Assembly (NCBI GenBank): GCA_009929315.1 | Contig: SAAS01000002.1 | Location: 1 to 64,000 of the forward strand | Reading direction: 5' to 3' | Length of the DNA: 64,000 nt | Source of the DNA: Clostridia bacterium | Lineage (GTDB): Bacteria; Bacillota; Clostridia; Oscillospirales; Oscillospiraceae | Part shown: piece by piece, positions 1-6,189 of the stretch | Layout: every line of letters starts with the position of its first letter | Numbering within the stretch: position 1 is the first letter of the stretch | Position numbers and translations under genes: made by a program | The notes under the pieces: generated by a model | Told to the model about the DNA's origin: nothing | Databases searched by the model: none | Seen by the model: the letters and a program-made list of their open reading frames with translations, nothing else

Positions 1-143
1 CCGCCCGCCGTAGCCGAATATTCGGCCTTTTCAAGCTCCTCCTGCATTCTCAGCATGTCCGCCTGCATTTTTTGAGCCTGCTTAATCATATTCATGTTCA
101 TTCCGCCGCCCATAGGCCCGCCATGAAATCCGCCCTTTGCCAT
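1..143 (-). CDS. ybaB: YbaB/EbfC family nucleoid-associated protein (N-terminal part)
   Basis: The first 47 codons of a minus-strand gene begin at an ATG at 141-143 and run off the left edge. The protein opens with a Gly/Met-rich stretch (MAKGGFHGGPMGGG), then a helix rich in Met, Gln and Glu (MIKQAQKMQADMLRMQEEL). This is the usual beginning of YbaB/EbfC proteins, small dimeric DNA-binding proteins of about 100-115 residues. It lies just downstream of dnaX on the same strand, the conserved dnaX-ybaB-recR order, so recR is expected beyond the left edge. A ribosome-binding GGGAGG-like sequence precedes the start. Only the amino-terminal part is visible. Confidence 0.9.
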   Translation of the reverse strand, partial: MAKGGFHGGPMGGGMNMNMIKQAQKMQADMLRMQEELEKAEYSATAG

Positions 144-200
144 TGTCAGTCCTCCCGTGTATTTGTTTATCGACTTATGCTATTTTGATTGCCTATTTTT

Positions 201-1973
201 CTATTCAAATTTAAAATTTCCGAACTTAGATAAACCGTCCAGCTTATCCGCAGCGCCCATTAATACCTGTTTGTTCTCGGATATCTTTACCGCAATTGCA
301 CTTCCGGAAACTTTGCGTGCCGCATTTTTTATGCAGTCCAGCACAAACGGCTGCTCAAGCTGTCCTTTGACAAAAGAACTCGGTACAAAAACAATCAGAG
401 TTTCTCCCTCAAGATCGCCCTTTGCCATTGATTCATTGCTCAGAATATTGTATTGTCCGGGCTGCAGGGAGTTTTTTAATTCTGCCAGAATATCGGACCA
501 AGCTCCGTTCGTGGTCTTGGTTTCAAACGGATTTTCTTTTGCTTCACCGTCTGCTGTTCCAATCGGTTCCTCTGCAAAATCCAAGCCACCGCCGCATGTG
601 GCCATGTCGTCAACAGGCACTTTGCTCTCCGGAATTTGTTGGGTAGCTATTTTGTCATTTTCTAAATAGGATACGCTCTTGTCTCTATTAGAGTCTTCTA
701 TATCCTTATAAGATACCTCATTAGTTTTTTCGGTATCAAAAGGCGGCAACTCTTCCTCATGAAATAAAGGAGCGGCGTCACTTATCTTTTCCTTAATAAC
801 CGCATTATCCAAGCTTACATTGTGTAAAAAACCGTTCTCCAGAACTGCTTCGAGCTTGGAGATACGCTTTTTCAGATTGTCAACGCTGTCGCCAAGCTGC
901 GGTTCGCACAAACCGATTATACAAAGCTCGGCCGTCGTCTTCGGATCCCTTCCGTCGCGCAGCGAACCTAGGTGCGAGGAAACAGAATCCAGTCCGCATA
1001 TAAGCTCCTCAGGCGTCATGCGCTTTGCATGTGTCTTAAGAGTCGCAATATCAAAACCGCCGGAAAGAAGTTCGCTTCCGCCTTTCGGCGCAACCTTTAA
1101 CATAAGTATGTCACGCATGAGAGAGTTCAGCTCCGAAAGCAGGGTTGCAGGAGCCTTTCCATCGCGCCATAGGCCGTTAAAGATATTAAGTGCGCTTTCG
1201 GTATCTCCATCGGATATTTTATTCAGGAGCTCCGCAATCCTAAGATTTCCGGCAAGCCCCATTGCCGAGAGCACGCTTTCGGCTGTAATGTTGTCCTCAC
1301 CCGAGCACTGGTCCAAAAGCGACAGCCCGTCTCGCAGGGAGCCGTCCGCCAGCCTCGCCAAAAGCTCAGCGGCATTTGGTTCAAGCCGCATATTTTCCTT
1401 ATCGGCTACATAACTTATGCGTTTTGCGAGCAAATTCGTCTCGATTCGCTTGAAGCTGTGGCGCTGACAACGTGACAAAATTGTCGCCGGAACCTTGTGA
1501 AGCTCCGTTGTCGCAAGAATAAACATTAAATGCTCGGGCGGCTCTTCAAGGATTTTCAGCAGGGCGTTAAAGGCCGAGGAGGAGAGCATGTGAACCTCAT
1601 CAATAATATAAACGCGCTTTCTAACCGAAACCGGCGAAAATATTGCCTCATCCCGCAGAGCGCGCACATTGTCCACTCCGTTGTTGGAGGCAGCGTCAAG
1701 CTCTACAACGTCCATAATTGAGCCGTCGTCAATTCCCACACAGCTATTGCACCTGTTGCAGGGACTGCCGTTTTCCGGGTGCTCGCAGTTAACTGCCTTG
1801 GCGAGAATTTTAGCGCAGGTCGTTTTCCCCGTACCTCTTGTGCCTACAAAAAGATAGGCATGGCTCAGTCTTCCGCTCATTATTTGGTTTTTCAGCGTTT
1901 CGGTTATATGTTCCTGTCCGACCACATCTTCAAAGGTGCGGGGCCGCCATTTTCTGTATAATGCCTGATACAT
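201..1973 (-). CDS. dnaX: DNA polymerase III subunit gamma/tau
   Basis: This 590-residue protein is the clamp-loader ATPase that loads the sliding clamp and links polymerase cores at the replication fork. It starts MYQALYRKWRP, as is typical. Walker A is GTRGTGKT at residues 44-51. A zinc module uses cysteines near 63, 72, 75 and 78. Walker B is DEVHM near 125, with the SRC sensor motif at 167-169. The AAA+ core and domain III are followed by an acidic low-complexity linker (about 370-490) and a C-terminal tau-like domain. A strong GGGGAGGGG ribosome site lies just upstream of the ATG. It is followed by ybaB on the same strand. No slippery A-run for a programmed gamma/tau frameshift was obvious. 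Confidence 0.97.
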   Translation of the reverse strand: MYQALYRKWRPRTFEDVVGQEHITETLKNQIMSGRLSHAYLFVGTRGTGKTTCAKILAKAVNCEHPENGSPCNRCNSCVGIDDGSIMDVVELDAASNNGVDNVRALRDEAIFSPVSVRKRVYIIDEVHMLSSSAFNALLKILEEPPEHLMFILATTELHKVPATILSRCQRHSFKRIETNLLAKRISYVADKENMRLEPNAAELLARLADGSLRDGLSLLDQCSGEDNITAESVLSAMGLAGNLRIAELLNKISDGDTESALNIFNGLWRDGKAPATLLSELNSLMRDILMLKVAPKGGSELLSGGFDIATLKTHAKRMTPEELICGLDSVSSHLGSLRDGRDPKTTAELCIIGLCEPQLGDSVDNLKKRISKLEAVLENGFLHNVSLDNAVIKEKISDAAPLFHEEELPPFDTEKTNEVSYKDIEDSNRDKSVSYLENDKIATQQIPESKVPVDDMATCGGGLDFAEEPIGTADGEAKENPFETKTTNGAWSDILAELKNSLQPGQYNILSNESMAKGDLEGETLIVFVPSSFVKGQLEQPFVLDCIKNAARKVSGSAIAVKISENKQVLMGAADKLDGLSKFGNFKFE

Positions 1974-2014
1974 GAATTGCCCCTCCCCTTCTCATAAGTG
2001 CGGTAAGCTCCGGT

Positions 2015-2177
2015 AATCAGTCATTCCGACACTCGTGTCGGAACCATTAGATCCTGTTTGTTTCACGCGAGCGCTGTGAAATCAGTCATTCCTACACTCG
2101 TGTCGGAATCATTAAATCCTGTTTGTTTCACGCAAGCGCTGTGAAATCAGTCATTCTGACACTCGTGTCGGAACCAT
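2015..2177. repeat. 65-bp tandem repeat made of two palindromes, about 2.5 copies
   Basis: Units start at 2015, 2080 and 2145 with an exact 65-bp period; the third stops after about 33 bp. Each unit has a near-perfect 20-bp palindrome (TTCCGACACTCGTGTCGGAA) and a second hairpin (TTTCAC...GTGAAA around AGCGCT). The copies differ at a few bases, for example TTCCGACAC, TTCCTACAC and TTCTGACAC. The array lies between the dnaX start and the SRP RNA. It resembles REP/BIME-type intergenic palindromic elements. It is not a CRISPR because there are no variable spacers. Confidence 0.85.
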
Positions 2178-2184
2178 AAAGTCC

Positions 2185-2225
2185 CCATAAATTCACATTA
2201 TTTTACAAATAATATGAATTTATGG
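2185..2225. other. AT-rich inverted repeat at the SRP RNA 3' end
   Basis: CCATAAATTCACATTATTT and AATAATATGAATTTATGG form a long hairpin with one mismatch around a short loop. It abuts the 3' end of the SRP RNA and partly overlaps its last bases. On the minus strand it could help end or process the SRP transcript, but no T-run follows, so it is not a classical terminator. Confidence 0.6.
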
Positions 2226-2519
2226 CCCGTGACAAGACTGCACACCAACCTTTGAATAAATTGATACGCCCGTTACCTGAACAGTTAGCTCGAACCCGGC
2301 TACCTCGCGGCACACAGATCTACCCGCTTAATGCTGCTCGGTTCCCCGCCTGACATGGTTCACAGGCTTCCGTTGCGCAAGACCAGGTCTTCAACACCAC
2401 TTATTTAGGTCAGACGACACATCAACTATCCTGGGGTCGGAATTCATCCCTGCTGTAGCGGGTTGCAGGTTACAGGGCACCGCTAGCTCCCCGACTAGTG
2501 CAGCCTTGTCACGGGCCAC
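2222..2519 (-). ncRNA. ffs: Signal recognition particle RNA, large bacterial type
   Basis: Read on the minus strand, the ends pair (GGCCCGTGACAAG with CTTGTCACGGGCC) over an approximately 300-nt RNA, as in Bacillus/Clostridium 6S-type SRP RNA with an Alu domain. The S-domain core is clear: GTGAACCATGTCAGGCGG, then a GGAA tetraloop closed by CGG/CCG, then AGCAGCA. This is the Ffh-binding helix 8. The RNA scaffolds Ffh (encoded at 41632-42978) for co-translational membrane targeting. Its own promoter lies at 2528-2556. It lies close upstream of dnaX, a common arrangement in Firmicutes. End positions are uncertain by a few bases. Confidence 0.93.
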
Positions 2520-2527
2520 GTTGTGAT

Positions 2528-2556
2528 ATTCTACTACAAAGCACGCCAAATATCAA
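2528..2556 (-). promoter_or_regulatory. Sigma-A-type promoter of the SRP RNA
   Basis: On the minus strand, TTGATA (2556-2551), a 17-bp spacer and TAGAAT (2533-2528) lie just upstream of the SRP RNA 5' end. Confidence 0.7.
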
Positions 2557-2576
2557 TATCGGAGGCAAATAATATT

Positions 2577-2604
2577 TTGACAAACATAAAAACTGTGCTA
2601 TAAT
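2577..2604 (+). promoter_or_regulatory. Sigma-A-type promoter of tRNA-Ala
   Basis: A consensus TTGACA (2577-2582), a 16-bp spacer and a consensus TATAAT (2599-2604) lie about 47 bp upstream of the tRNA. Confidence 0.85.
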
Positions 2605-2650
2605 ATGCGCGTGGTTGATTCAACGGGATGCCACGGATTTTTTAATTTTT

Positions 2651-2726
2651 GGGCTCGTAGCTTAGCTGGTAAAGCGCCGCGTTCGCAACGCGGAGACCGA
2701 GAGTTCGAATCTCTTCGGGTCCACCA
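2651..2726 (+). tRNA. tRNA-Ala (anticodon CGC)
   Basis: This 76-nt cloverleaf has an encoded CCA. The acceptor strands GGGCTCG and CGGGTCC pair and include the G3-U70 wobble that marks alanine tRNAs. The anticodon arm is CCGCG-TTCGCAA-CGCGG, giving anticodon CGC. The T arm contains GTTCGAATC. It is followed by an intrinsic terminator. The 3' half plus terminator recur in degenerate form at 4662-4754. Confidence 0.95.
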
Positions 2727-2732
2727 ATAATT

Positions 2733-2770
2733 CAGGCAGGTTCTTTAAAAATGAACCTGCCTGTTATTTT
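2733..2770 (+). terminator. Intrinsic terminator after tRNA-Ala
   Basis: The stem CAGGCAGGTTC / GAACCTGCCTG is followed by a T-rich tract. A related hairpin recurs at 4719-4754. Confidence 0.85.
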
Positions 2771-2831
2771 ATACGGAAAATTTTCGCCCCGCGGCAGGCA
2801 GGCACATGACCCTAACAACTCTTATTGCCTA

Positions 2832-2888
2832 TTGACTTCTCAAACAAGTTGATGTATCATCCTTTTTGGTTGACGTATCAACTTGTTT
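2832..2888 (+). promoter_or_regulatory. marR promoter with overlapping palindromic operator
   Basis: TTGACT (2832-2837), a 17-bp spacer and TATCAT (2855-2860) form a good promoter. An inverted repeat with arms at 2842-2859 and 2871-2888 (15 of 18 positions match) covers the -10 and start region. Each arm contains GTTGAYGTATCA, itself a half-palindrome. This placement fits autorepression by the MarR protein encoded just downstream. Confidence 0.75.
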
Positions 2889-2900
2889 AGGAGGACTGTT

Positions 2901-3374
2901 ATGGACATTACTCAGAGAAAAATAACGAAGATTGCACGTGAGGTCAGCAAGTTTACCGTGAGGACACTAAAAGCCGATGGAATCGGTACCTCGGAATTTG
3001 ATTTCATTCACGCCGTTCGCAAGACCCCGGGCATAACCCAGGCGGAAATATGCAAAAAACTCGGAATTGATAAGAGCGCCGTTGCAAGACAGGCTTCAAG
3101 TCTTGAGTCTAAAGGTTACTTGATACGAAAAACAAACCCGGCTGACGGCCGAAGTCACCTTTTGTTTGCAACGGAAAAATCTGAAAGCCTGAAAAACTCC
3201 AAAACACACGTTGAAGCAATATTTTATGAGTGGCTGTCGGAGCCTTTAAGTGAAACCGAGCGCGTGGAATTTGCAAAGCTGCTTGATATTCTGTATCAGC
3301 GGTGCAAGGCAGAAAGCAAAGCTGATTTTTTTACCATTAGCGAGATAGTGAAGGACGGGAACAAAAATGCGTGA
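2901..3374 (+). CDS. MarR-family transcriptional regulator
   Basis: The product is about 157 residues, the usual size of a MarR dimeric winged-helix repressor. The helix-turn-helix is visible as ITQAEICKKLGIDKSAVARQ, followed by a wing containing the typical DGRS motif (KTNPADGRSHLLFAT). I chose the ATG at 2901 because AGGAGG lies 6 bp upstream; an in-frame TTG at 2883 lies inside the operator. It overlaps the MFS gene by 8 bp, so the pair is one transcript. The upstream palindrome suggests it represses its own operon until a toxic or signalling ligand binds. The ligand cannot be read from the sequence. Confidence 0.9.
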   Translation: MDITQRKITKIAREVSKFTVRTLKADGIGTSEFDFIHAVRKTPGITQAEICKKLGIDKSAVARQASSLESKGYLIRKTNPADGRSHLLFATEKSESLKNSKTHVEAIFYEWLSEPLSETERVEFAKLLDILYQRCKAESKADFFTISEIVKDGNKNA

Positions 3375-4617
3375 TACAAAGAATAAACGCAAACTGTCGC
3401 AGGCAATGCTGTTTATTCTTCTGTTCGGCATTGTAAGTCTCTTTTCAGATATGACTCACGAAGGCGCAACCAGTATTCGCGGCGTATATCTTTCGCTGCT
3501 GGGCGCTTCAGCCGGAACAATCGGCTTTGTATCGGGACTTGGCGAGCTGGTCGGTTATTCTCTTCGCTACGTTTCAGGCAGATTAACCGACAAAACAAAG
3601 AAATACTGGCCGATGACCATTTTAGGTTATCTGCTTGACATCATCGCCGTGCCCGCACTTGCGCTTGTGGGCGACCACGGCTGGATTATGGCATGTATGC
3701 TCCTTATTATTCAGCGGATTGGAAAGGCTATCAAGAAGCCCGCGAAGGATACAATTCTATCCTTCGCCGCCTCTCAGGAAGGCGTCGGAATAAGCTTTGG
3801 TATACATGAACTGCTCGACCAAATCGGCGCGTTCCTCGGCCCTGTACTGCTTTACCTTGTTATGCTGCTCAAAACCGAAGGAACAACCTTTGAGATATAT
3901 TCCACCTGCTTTGCTTTCCTTGCCATTCCCGGAGCAATCACTATTATTCTTCTTTTTTTAACAAAGCATAAGTTCCCAAATCCGGAACACTTTGAACCTG
4001 AGCCGAAAGAATATTTACCCTTCAAAATGAAAAAGGTGTTTTTGCTGTATATCTCCGGAATCAGCCTGTTTGCCTTCGGCTTTATCGACTACTCAATTAT
4101 TATCATGCACGTCTCAAGAACATTTACAGCCATAGCTCCCGGACTTAACGAAACCTCATCCTTGATAAGCAGCGTTACGCTTCCGCTTCTCTATGCCGGC
4201 GCAATGCTCGTCGACGCGGTTGCGGCTCTGTTCTTCGGGTATATGTACGATAAAAAGGGAGTGAAGGCTCTCGTATTGTCTACACTTATCTCCGCCCCGT
4301 TTGCAATATTTGTTTTCAATTTTAAATCAATCCCTATTCTTCTGCTTGGTATTAGCTTATGGGGTATCGGAATGGGCGCGCAGGAATCGATTCTGAAAGC
4401 CGCCGTTACAAGCATGGTACCGAAAACCAGCCGAGCTACAGGCTATGGTGTTTTTGAACTCTCCTTCGGTCTGTTTTGGTTTCTTGGGAGTTGGCTGCTC
4501 GGACTTCTGTATGATATAAGCATTCCTGCGATGACGATAGTTTCGGTAACAGCTCAGCTTGCCGCAATCCCGTTCTATATTTATTCAGCAAAACATCGCT
4601 CTTCAAATCAAATCTGA
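3367..4617 (+). CDS. MFS transporter, probable efflux pump
   Basis: A 416-residue polytopic membrane protein with about 11-12 hydrophobic segments. The loop after the second segment, GRLTDKTKKYWP, matches the MFS motif A position (GxLaDrxxrk). A central cytoplasmic loop (PNPEHFEPEPKEY) separates two six-helix halves. Translation is coupled to marR by an 8-bp overlap. A marR-MFS pair usually means substrate-induced export of a toxic compound, but the substrate is unknown. The gene lies between two copies of the tRNA-Ala 3' end, which hints that the pair was inserted or duplicated as a cassette. Confidence 0.88.
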   Translation: MRDTKNKRKLSQAMLFILLFGIVSLFSDMTHEGATSIRGVYLSLLGASAGTIGFVSGLGELVGYSLRYVSGRLTDKTKKYWPMTILGYLLDIIAVPALALVGDHGWIMACMLLIIQRIGKAIKKPAKDTILSFAASQEGVGISFGIHELLDQIGAFLGPVLLYLVMLLKTEGTTFEIYSTCFAFLAIPGAITIILLFLTKHKFPNPEHFEPEPKEYLPFKMKKVFLLYISGISLFAFGFIDYSIIIMHVSRTFTAIAPGLNETSSLISSVTLPLLYAGAMLVDAVAALFFGYMYDKKGVKALVLSTLISAPFAIFVFNFKSIPILLLGISLWGIGMGAQESILKAAVTSMVPKTSRATGYGVFELSFGLFWFLGSWLLGLLYDISIPAMTIVSVTAQLAAIPFYIYSAKHRSSNQI

Positions 4618-4661
4618 CCGCGGTTTTCAAATTGAAATACCCCCTATCGCTGACCCAACAT

Positions 4662-4710
4662 CGCGTTAACAGCGTGGAGACCGAAAGTTTGAGTCTCCTT
4701 GTGTCAGCAA
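4662..4710 (+). pseudogene. Decayed tRNA-Ala 3' half (direct repeat of 2678-2726)
   Basis: Positions 4662-4727 align without gaps to 2678-2743, which span the tRNA-Ala anticodon stem, T arm, CCA end and the start of the terminator: 52 of 66 bases agree and most differences are transitions. The anticodon loop and acceptor end are damaged (CAGCAA instead of CACCAA), and the 5' half is not recognisable, so it cannot make a tRNA. The repeat and the following terminator bracket the marR-MFS pair. Confidence 0.82.
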
Positions 4711-4718
4711 ATAATTAA

Positions 4719-4754
4719 GGCAGGTTCGCAAAAGCGAGCCTGCCTGATTTTTTT
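4719..4754 (+). terminator. Intrinsic terminator after the marR-MFS cassette
   Basis: The stem GGCAGGTTCGC / GCGAGCCTGCC has an AAAA loop and a following T-run. It is homologous to the tRNA-Ala terminator at 2733-2770 and would end the marR-MFS transcript. Confidence 0.85.
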
Positions 4755-4867
4755 GCCAACTAAAGGGAAAACAGCACTAAAGCGCCAAAAGCCCGCTGAC
4801 AAACACGGAGCTCCTCCTCCGTCTTCGTCAAGCGGGCACTTTTTTCCTATAGGCTCCAAGGCGCTTT

Positions 4868-5821
4868 CTATATGCAGGCCGCATCGCGTTTCTGCTTTGG
4901 TGGTATCGAAACCGGTTTAAGCAGATTTTCAATCGGGGTGTTTTTGAAATAGTCTTCTGCGTAACGCTTGATGTCCGCTAGCTCTTTATTCTTCTCGTCA
5001 TTAAAGGGAGTGCAGTAATAGAGGAAAGCCCGCTCCGGAATAATCACTTTTCGCAGAACGACTTCGGGATTTGTGACTTTTGCCGCCATCGTCTGTGTAA
5101 CGGGCGCTATCCCGATGTTTTCGGTCATGGAATTGATGAAGTTAAGGTTGTTGCTGGAGGAAATAAGAACACGCAGGCGTATGCCGGTCTTCATGCAGAA
5201 ATGATCCATTATACCCCTGACAGCGTTCTCAGGAACTCCCGTGATGAGGTTCTCCCCGTCAAGGCATTTGAAATAAATCGGTCCCTCGCCGACTGCAAGC
5301 GGGTGACTCTTATGAACGGCAATCATCATCTCTCCCTCTATGAGAGGGGTGCATTTAATGAGCTTATTATCAAGCGGGGTCACAAGAAACGCCGCGTCCA
5401 GCTCTCCCTTTATTAGCTTCTGAATACAGGTGGTTTGCGACCATTCCTCAATTTCAAGATTAACTTGGGGGTGCTTTTTCTGATATTCGAACATGAAGTC
5501 GCTGCTCAGGCTGTTTGTAACCCCGTAAGCAAAGGCGATTGCATAAGAGTTGCTGGTTTTTTTCTTATACTCGTTAAGTGTGGACATAGTGTCCAGATAC
5601 TCATCATACATTTTCTTGTAATGAGGGTAAAGCAGTTTACAGACGTTTGTCGGGTCGACGCCCGAATTTGAGCGGTTAAAAAGAACCACGCCCAGTTCGC
5701 TTTCCAGTGCCTGGATTTGGCGGCTCAGTCCTTGCTGAGAAATGTAGAGTTTTTCGCTGGCTTTTGAAATGTTTTGTTCCTGAAAAAGGTAAATAAACGA
5801 TTCTATGACTTTAATCTGCAA
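4868..5821 (-). CDS. LysR-family transcriptional regulator
   Basis: About 317 residues. An N-terminal winged helix-turn-helix (NISKASEKLYISQQGLSRQI...ESELGVVLFNRS) is followed by a periplasmic-binding-like effector domain. I favour the TTG at 5821 (Leu in the longer reading) because GGAGGGG lies 6 bp upstream and the protein then begins at the normal place for the family; an in-frame ATG at 5842 is possible. It diverges from the acyl-CoA operon starting at 6190, the classical layout for a LysR activator of a neighbouring catabolic operon. The inducer is presumably a substrate or CoA intermediate of that operon. Confidence 0.92.
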   Translation of the reverse strand: MQIKVIESFIYLFQEQNISKASEKLYISQQGLSRQIQALESELGVVLFNRSNSGVDPTNVCKLLYPHYKKMYDEYLDTMSTLNEYKKKTSNSYAIAFAYGVTNSLSSDFMFEYQKKHPQVNLEIEEWSQTTCIQKLIKGELDAAFLVTPLDNKLIKCTPLIEGEMMIAVHKSHPLAVGEGPIYFKCLDGENLITGVPENAVRGIMDHFCMKTGIRLRVLISSSNNLNFINSMTENIGIAPVTQTMAAKVTNPEVVLRKVIIPERAFLYYCTPFNDEKNKELADIKRYAEDYFKNTPIENLLKPVSIPPKQKRDAACI

Positions 5822-5858
5822 GCTTTTCCCCTCCATCCGCATCTGTCACGTACAATAT

Positions 5859-5873
5859 ACAATAGTTTATTGT
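5859..5873. promoter_or_regulatory. Candidate LysR operator in the divergent intergenic region
   Basis: ACAATA-GTT-TATTGT is a perfect inverted repeat of the T-N11-A type, flanked by a wider GTACAAT (5850-5856)...ATTGTAC (5891-5897) pair. It lies immediately upstream of the LysR start. Its role is inferred from position and symmetry. Confidence 0.5.
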
Positions 5874-5996
5874 GGAAGTCCATAAATAAATTGTACATGA
5901 AGCACATCATTTTGTTGTAGTTGCATTAAAATTAGTTGTTTTACAAATAGAAGTCGTGTATGTAGCATTGGAGACGGTAATCCGGTTGAACAGAGC

Positions 5997-6113
5997 AGCG
6001 GCATAAGTCTGCCAACGACTGCATAACTGAAACTTGCGGCCGCACAGGCACACGGAATTTTCCGTATTATGCCGCTCTCCGGAAGCAAAGCAAATATTAT
6101 TTTTATGCTTCCG
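5997..6113 (+). other. Structured leader upstream of the acyl-CoA operon
   Basis: The 347-bp gap before 6190 holds no gene but several hairpins. A perfect 10-bp stem AGCGGCATAA (5997-6006) / TTATGCCGCT (6067-6076) encloses smaller stems: AGTC-GACT, TGCGGCCGCA and ACGGAAttTTCCGT. A second hairpin CGGAAGCA (6080-6087) / TGCTTCCG (6106-6113) follows. If transcribed it would form a multibranched 5' leader. I do not recognise it as a known riboswitch class. Confidence 0.5.
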
Positions 6114-6189
6114 CCGTGAATTATTGTGATTCTGGCGCTTTTTTTGCGCTGAATTTAGAAAAAACCAATAGAAGGAGAGAAGCAAACTC

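Noticed and set aside
2015..2177. Possible CRISPR array
   Set aside because: The units are continuous tandem repeats with no distinct spacers and there are no cas genes.
4662..4710. Second functional tRNA
   Set aside because: The 5' half and acceptor pairing are lost and the CCA region is altered.
5997..6151. Known riboswitch upstream of the acyl-CoA operon
   Set aside because: I could not match it to any conserved core I know, such as cobalamin, TPP or glycine, so it is listed only as structured.
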